A stretch of DNA of 9,260 nt from NCBI GenBank assembly GCA_910577355.1, contig CAJTMY010000059.1:1-9260 (forward strand). Direction: 5' to 3'. A model generated the notes under the pieces. It was given only the letters and a program-made list of their open reading frames with translations, had not been told where the DNA came from and searched no databases. Source of the DNA: an uncultured Muribaculaceae bacterium (GTDB taxonomy: Bacteria > Bacteroidota > Bacteroidia > Bacteroidales > Muribaculaceae). Shown here one piece after another: positions 8,139-9,260 of the stretch; positions within the stretch are counted from its first letter, which is position 1; each line of letters begins with the position of its first letter. Made by a program: the position numbers and the translations under genes.

Positions 8139-8169
8139 CAAAGTAAACGGCTTTTTTTTAAATGTGCAA
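8139..8169 (-). promoter_or_regulatory. Bacteroidota-type promoter of the 6731-8041 gene
   Basis: On the minus strand TTG (8167-8169) is followed after 20 bases by TTACTTTG (8139-8146), one base off TAnnTTTG. The spacer holds eight As in a row. The -33 region GCTTGCACAT (8162-8171) is identical to that of the 4856-6505 gene and stands at the same distance from its -7 box. The predicted leader before the ATG at 8041 is about 90 bases. Confidence 0.7.
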
Positions 8170-8225
8170 GCTTTTTTCGATAAAATTTATGTTTTTAAGC
8201 ACAATTCGATTTGTTCGGTAGGAAT

Positions 8226-8249
8226 GATGTTCGCAGAACATCGATTTAC
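8226..8249 (-). repeat. Tagged hairpin A0 (diverged stem)
   Basis: GATGTTC (8226-8232) pairs with GAACATC (8236-8242) around GCA and is directly followed by GATTTAC (8243-8249). Read on the minus strand this is GTAAATC plus a 7-bp hairpin, the same plan as A1-A3, with a different stem sequence. Its tag faces that of A1, 31 bases away. Confidence 0.6.
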
Positions 8250-8280
8250 GGACAGCTCGAGCAATATGCATGGCCGCTAT

Positions 8281-8305
8281 GTAAATCGGCGTCCGTGCGG
8301 ACGCC
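8281..8305 (+). repeat. Tagged hairpin A1
   Basis: GTAAATC (8281-8287) is followed by a perfect 7-bp hairpin, GGCGTCC (8288-8294), loop GTGC, GGACGCC (8299-8305). It is the left boundary of the mirror-image palindrome array. Confidence 0.8.
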
Positions 8306-8325
8306 CCGGTCATATGGTACGCAGT

Positions 8326-8362
8326 CCGGGCACGCCTCGCCTTCAGGGCTCGGCGTACCCGG
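8326..8362 (+). repeat. Hairpin B1
   Basis: CCGGGCACGCC (8326-8336) pairs with GGCGTACCCGG (8352-8362): 10 of 11 pairs with one central C-A mismatch and a 15-base loop. Confidence 0.75.
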
Positions 8363-8375
8363 TTACTGGTTAATC

Positions 8376-8393
8376 ATCGTCCTGATGGACGAT
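8376..8393 (+). repeat. Hairpin C1
   Basis: ATCGTCC (8376-8382), loop TGAT, GGACGAT (8387-8393): a perfect 7-bp stem, preceded by TTAATC as in the inverted copy C3. Confidence 0.75.
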
Positions 8394-8448
8394 TGCTCTG
8401 CCGGGTTGGTCTCCGCTTGCGATGCCGCACGCACGCCTGCGCACGTTC

Positions 8449-8485
8449 CCGGGCACGCCGAGCCATAAGGGTTTGGCGTACTCGG
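8449..8485 (+). repeat. Hairpin B2
   Basis: CCGGGCACGCC (8449-8459) pairs with GGCGTACTCGG (8475-8485), with the same central C-A mismatch as B1, one G-T pair, and a 15-base loop of different sequence. Confidence 0.72.
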
Positions 8486-8491
8486 CTAATC

Positions 8492-8509
8492 ATCGTCCTG
8501 ACGGACGAT
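8492..8509 (+). repeat. Hairpin C2
   Basis: ATCGTCC (8492-8498), loop TGAC, GGACGAT (8503-8509): a perfect 7-bp stem that follows B2 as C1 follows B1. Confidence 0.75.
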
Positions 8510-8564
8510 TGCTCCGCTTTGTTGTGGGTATTATTGTTCTGTCAGACGTTTGGTTTACGGGGGA

Positions 8565-8581
8565 ATCGTCCGTAGGACGAT
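8565..8581 (-). repeat. Hairpin C3 (inverted)
   Basis: ATCGTCC (8565-8571), loop GTA, GGACGAT (8575-8581), followed by GATTAA. As the stem is self-complementary, the flank shows the orientation: it is the reverse complement of the C1 flank. Confidence 0.75.
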
Positions 8582-8594
8582 GATTAATCAGTAG

Positions 8595-8628
8595 CCGGGT
8601 ACGCCGTAGCTTGCGGAGGCGTGCCCGG
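8595..8628 (-). repeat. Hairpin B3 (inverted)
   Basis: CCGGGTACGCC (8595-8605) pairs with GGCGTGCCCGG (8618-8628), fully paired with one central T-G wobble and a 12-base loop. It is the reverse complement of the B1 arms. Confidence 0.75.
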
Positions 8629-8648
8629 AAAGGGAGATATACCGTGAT

Positions 8649-8673
8649 GGCGTCCGTGAGGACGCCGATTTAC
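8649..8673 (-). repeat. Tagged hairpin A2 (inverted, 3' flank of the transposase)
   Basis: GGCGTCC (8649-8655), loop GTGA, GGACGCC (8660-8666), then GATTTAC (8667-8673), so on the minus strand it reads GTAAATC plus hairpin. It ends three bases from the transposase stop codon at 8677, tag facing the gene. Confidence 0.8.
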
Positions 8674-8676
8674 CGA

Positions 8677-9126
8677 TTATCTGTCGCCAAGCGTTTCCTC
8701 GTCCCCGCTGATTCCGGCTTCTGTCAACATGGCGCGATATTCCTGCTCGAAACTTATGCCTGCATGATGCCTTTTCTGATTCATTATATACTCCACGCGG
8801 TTGGCTCGAAGTGATGCATCTACGGTGAAACCGCCATATCCTTCTGCCCATCGTTCCCACCTTGTAAAATGCGGATTCACCCTCATGAATTTGCTTGATT
8901 CGGATTTGAGCGACTTGACAAAATCGGCCACTGCAATTTTGGGTGGTATATCGCATAGTATATGTACATGGTCTGGCATACCTCCGATACGTCTTACAAT
9001 TACTCCACGTGCCATGGCAAAGTTGTAGATGTATTTGTATAGTTCGCGCTCATGTTCTATGATAATCGCCGGTTGCCGTCTGTATGTGCCGAATACCAGA
9101 TGGTATGTGAATGATATGTGACTCAT
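8677..9126 (-). CDS. IS200-like / REP-associated Y1 (HUH) transposase
   Basis: This 149-residue protein has the full Y1 transposase plan. It starts SFTYHLVFGTYRR, has the HUH metal-binding motif PDHVHIL (H53, H55), the conserved WAEGYGGFTVDAS segment (93-105), and the catalytic tyrosine in VEYIMNQKRHH (Y113). Length is normal for a single-domain family member and no frameshift is seen, so it may be active. These enzymes nick and join single-stranded DNA at hairpins through a 5'-phosphotyrosine; chromosomal RAYT members act on REP palindromes. The context, with inverted tagged hairpins on both sides and a palindrome array downstream, supports a REP-type role. ATG at 9126 is preferred because the conserved N-terminal strand starts at residue 5, although it stands only four bases from a -7 box. 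IS200 proper is the alternative. Confidence 0.93.
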   Translation of the reverse strand: MSHISFTYHLVFGTYRRQPAIIIEHERELYKYIYNFAMARGVIVRRIGGMPDHVHILCDIPPKIAVADFVKSLKSESSKFMRVNPHFTRWERWAEGYGGFTVDASLRANRVEYIMNQKRHHAGISFEQEYRAMLTEAGISGDEETLGDR

Positions 9127-9130
9127 CTTG

Positions 9131-9161
9131 CAAATGTAGGAAAAATCTGATAAACAGGCAA
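9131..9161 (-). promoter_or_regulatory. Bacteroidota-type promoter of the transposase gene, nearly leaderless
   Basis: On the minus strand TTG (9159-9161), a 20-base spacer, then TACATTTG (9131-9138), an exact fit to TTG-N20-TAnnTTTG. The -7 box ends four bases before the ATG (9126), so the mRNA should begin at or within a few bases of the start codon. Confidence 0.7.
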
Positions 9162-9181
9162 ACGGAATGCCATCCGGATAT

Positions 9182-9206
9182 GTAAATCGGCGTCTTGGCA
9201 GACGCC
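9182..9206 (+). repeat. Tagged hairpin A3 (5' flank of the transposase)
   Basis: GTAAATC (9182-9188) then GGCGTCT (9189-9195), loop TGGC, AGACGCC (9200-9206). Compared with A1 both arms changed at the same pair (C-G to T-A), so pairing is kept. It lies upstream of the transposase promoter. Confidence 0.8.
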
Positions 9207-9260
9207 CGTAGGTTCAACTGGCAAGTGCAAAGATAGCGATTTGTTTGAAGAATTCGGTCT

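Larger units (their letters stand above)
8281..8673. repeat. REP-like palindrome array with mirror symmetry (A-B-C-B-C / C-B-A)
   Basis: Three hairpin families occur in the order A1, B1, C1, B2, C2 and then, on the opposite strand, C3, B3, A2. The gap between A and B is 20 bases at both ends (8306-8325 and 8629-8648). The B-to-C junctions also match: 28 bases from the second arm of B1 into C1 differ at two positions from the reverse complement of the B3/C3 junction, while B2-C2 lacks seven of those bases. The segment 8510-8564 between C2 and C3 has no hairpin that I see. No protein-coding gene is convincing here. The array ends three bases from the transposase stop codon, pointing to a REP/BIME-type array tied to that transposase. 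Confidence 0.75.
8649..9206. mobile_element. IS200-like/RAYT unit: Y1 transposase between inverted tagged hairpins
   Basis: The transposase gene (8677-9126) lies between hairpins A2 and A3, which carry the same GTAAATC tag in opposite orientation, tags pointing inward. Inverted hairpins flanking a Y1 transposase fit a REP-associated (RAYT/REPtron) arrangement better than classic IS200/IS605 ends, whose hairpins lie in the same strand orientation. Whether the unit moves is not shown, and the limits are inferred from the hairpins alone. Confidence 0.5.

Noticed and set aside
8164..8575. Short plus-strand open frames across the palindrome array.
   Set aside because: They consist of translated hairpins, overlap one another in different frames and lack a promoter or recognisable domain.
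8326..8628. B hairpins as intrinsic terminators for the transposase.
   Set aside because: None of the three is followed by a T-run on the minus strand.
8281..8673. CRISPR array.
   Set aside because: Repeats are short palindromes of three kinds in both orientations with irregular spacing, and no cas gene is present.
9228..9235. TATCTTTG on the minus strand as a second promoter for the transposase.
   Set aside because: It matches the -7 box and shares 12 bases with the 6536-6547 promoter, but no TTG stands 19-21 bases upstream within the window, and a better promoter lies at 9131-9161.

Overview
The window looks like chromosomal DNA of a Bacteroidales gut bacterium, most likely Muribaculaceae or a close relative. 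Four things point there. The three large proteins are signal-peptide surface or secreted proteins with C-terminal tails of the type IX secretion (T9SS) kind. Promoters fit the Bacteroidota pattern TTG-N20-TAnnTTTG. Start codons lack clear Shine-Dalgarno sequences. Coding DNA is fairly GC-rich for the order. The genus cannot be fixed from the sequence alone.

Layout. 70-4467 (+) encodes a 1465-residue mosaic adhesin-like protein (propeller-like N-terminus, fibronectin III modules, cleaved-adhesin/choice-of-anchor-J modules, CARDB-like module, T9SS tail), ended by a strong intrinsic terminator. 4468-4855 is the gap between convergent genes and holds a symmetric, hairpin-rich 229-bp element (4562-4790) and the terminator of the next gene. 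4856-6505 (-) and 6731-8041 (-) are tandem genes for related secreted proteins of unknown function. They share a 'YRL-x-PY ... DP' module and nearly the same C-terminal tail, and each has its own promoter and terminator. The two promoters share an identical 10-base -33 region at the same distance from the -7 box.

8042-8676 carries the leader and promoter of the 8041 gene and then an array of small palindromes. 8677-9126 (-) is an IS200-like/REP-associated Y1 (HUH) transposase of 149 residues with a well-formed promoter placed for an almost leaderless mRNA. It is flanked by inverted copies of a tagged hairpin (GTAAATC plus a 7-bp stem). Beside it sits a mirror-image array of three hairpin families in the order A-B-C-B-C then C-B-A. 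Stems vary between copies but stay paired.

How it fits together. The three large genes are probably envelope-exported proteins that depend on T9SS and are transcribed independently. The transposase and hairpin array form a separate REP/RAYT-like unit, and the convergent-gap element looks like a second, unrelated dispersed structured repeat. The most interesting content is the tagged hairpin family with its compensatory changes around the transposase, and the 229-bp symmetric element.
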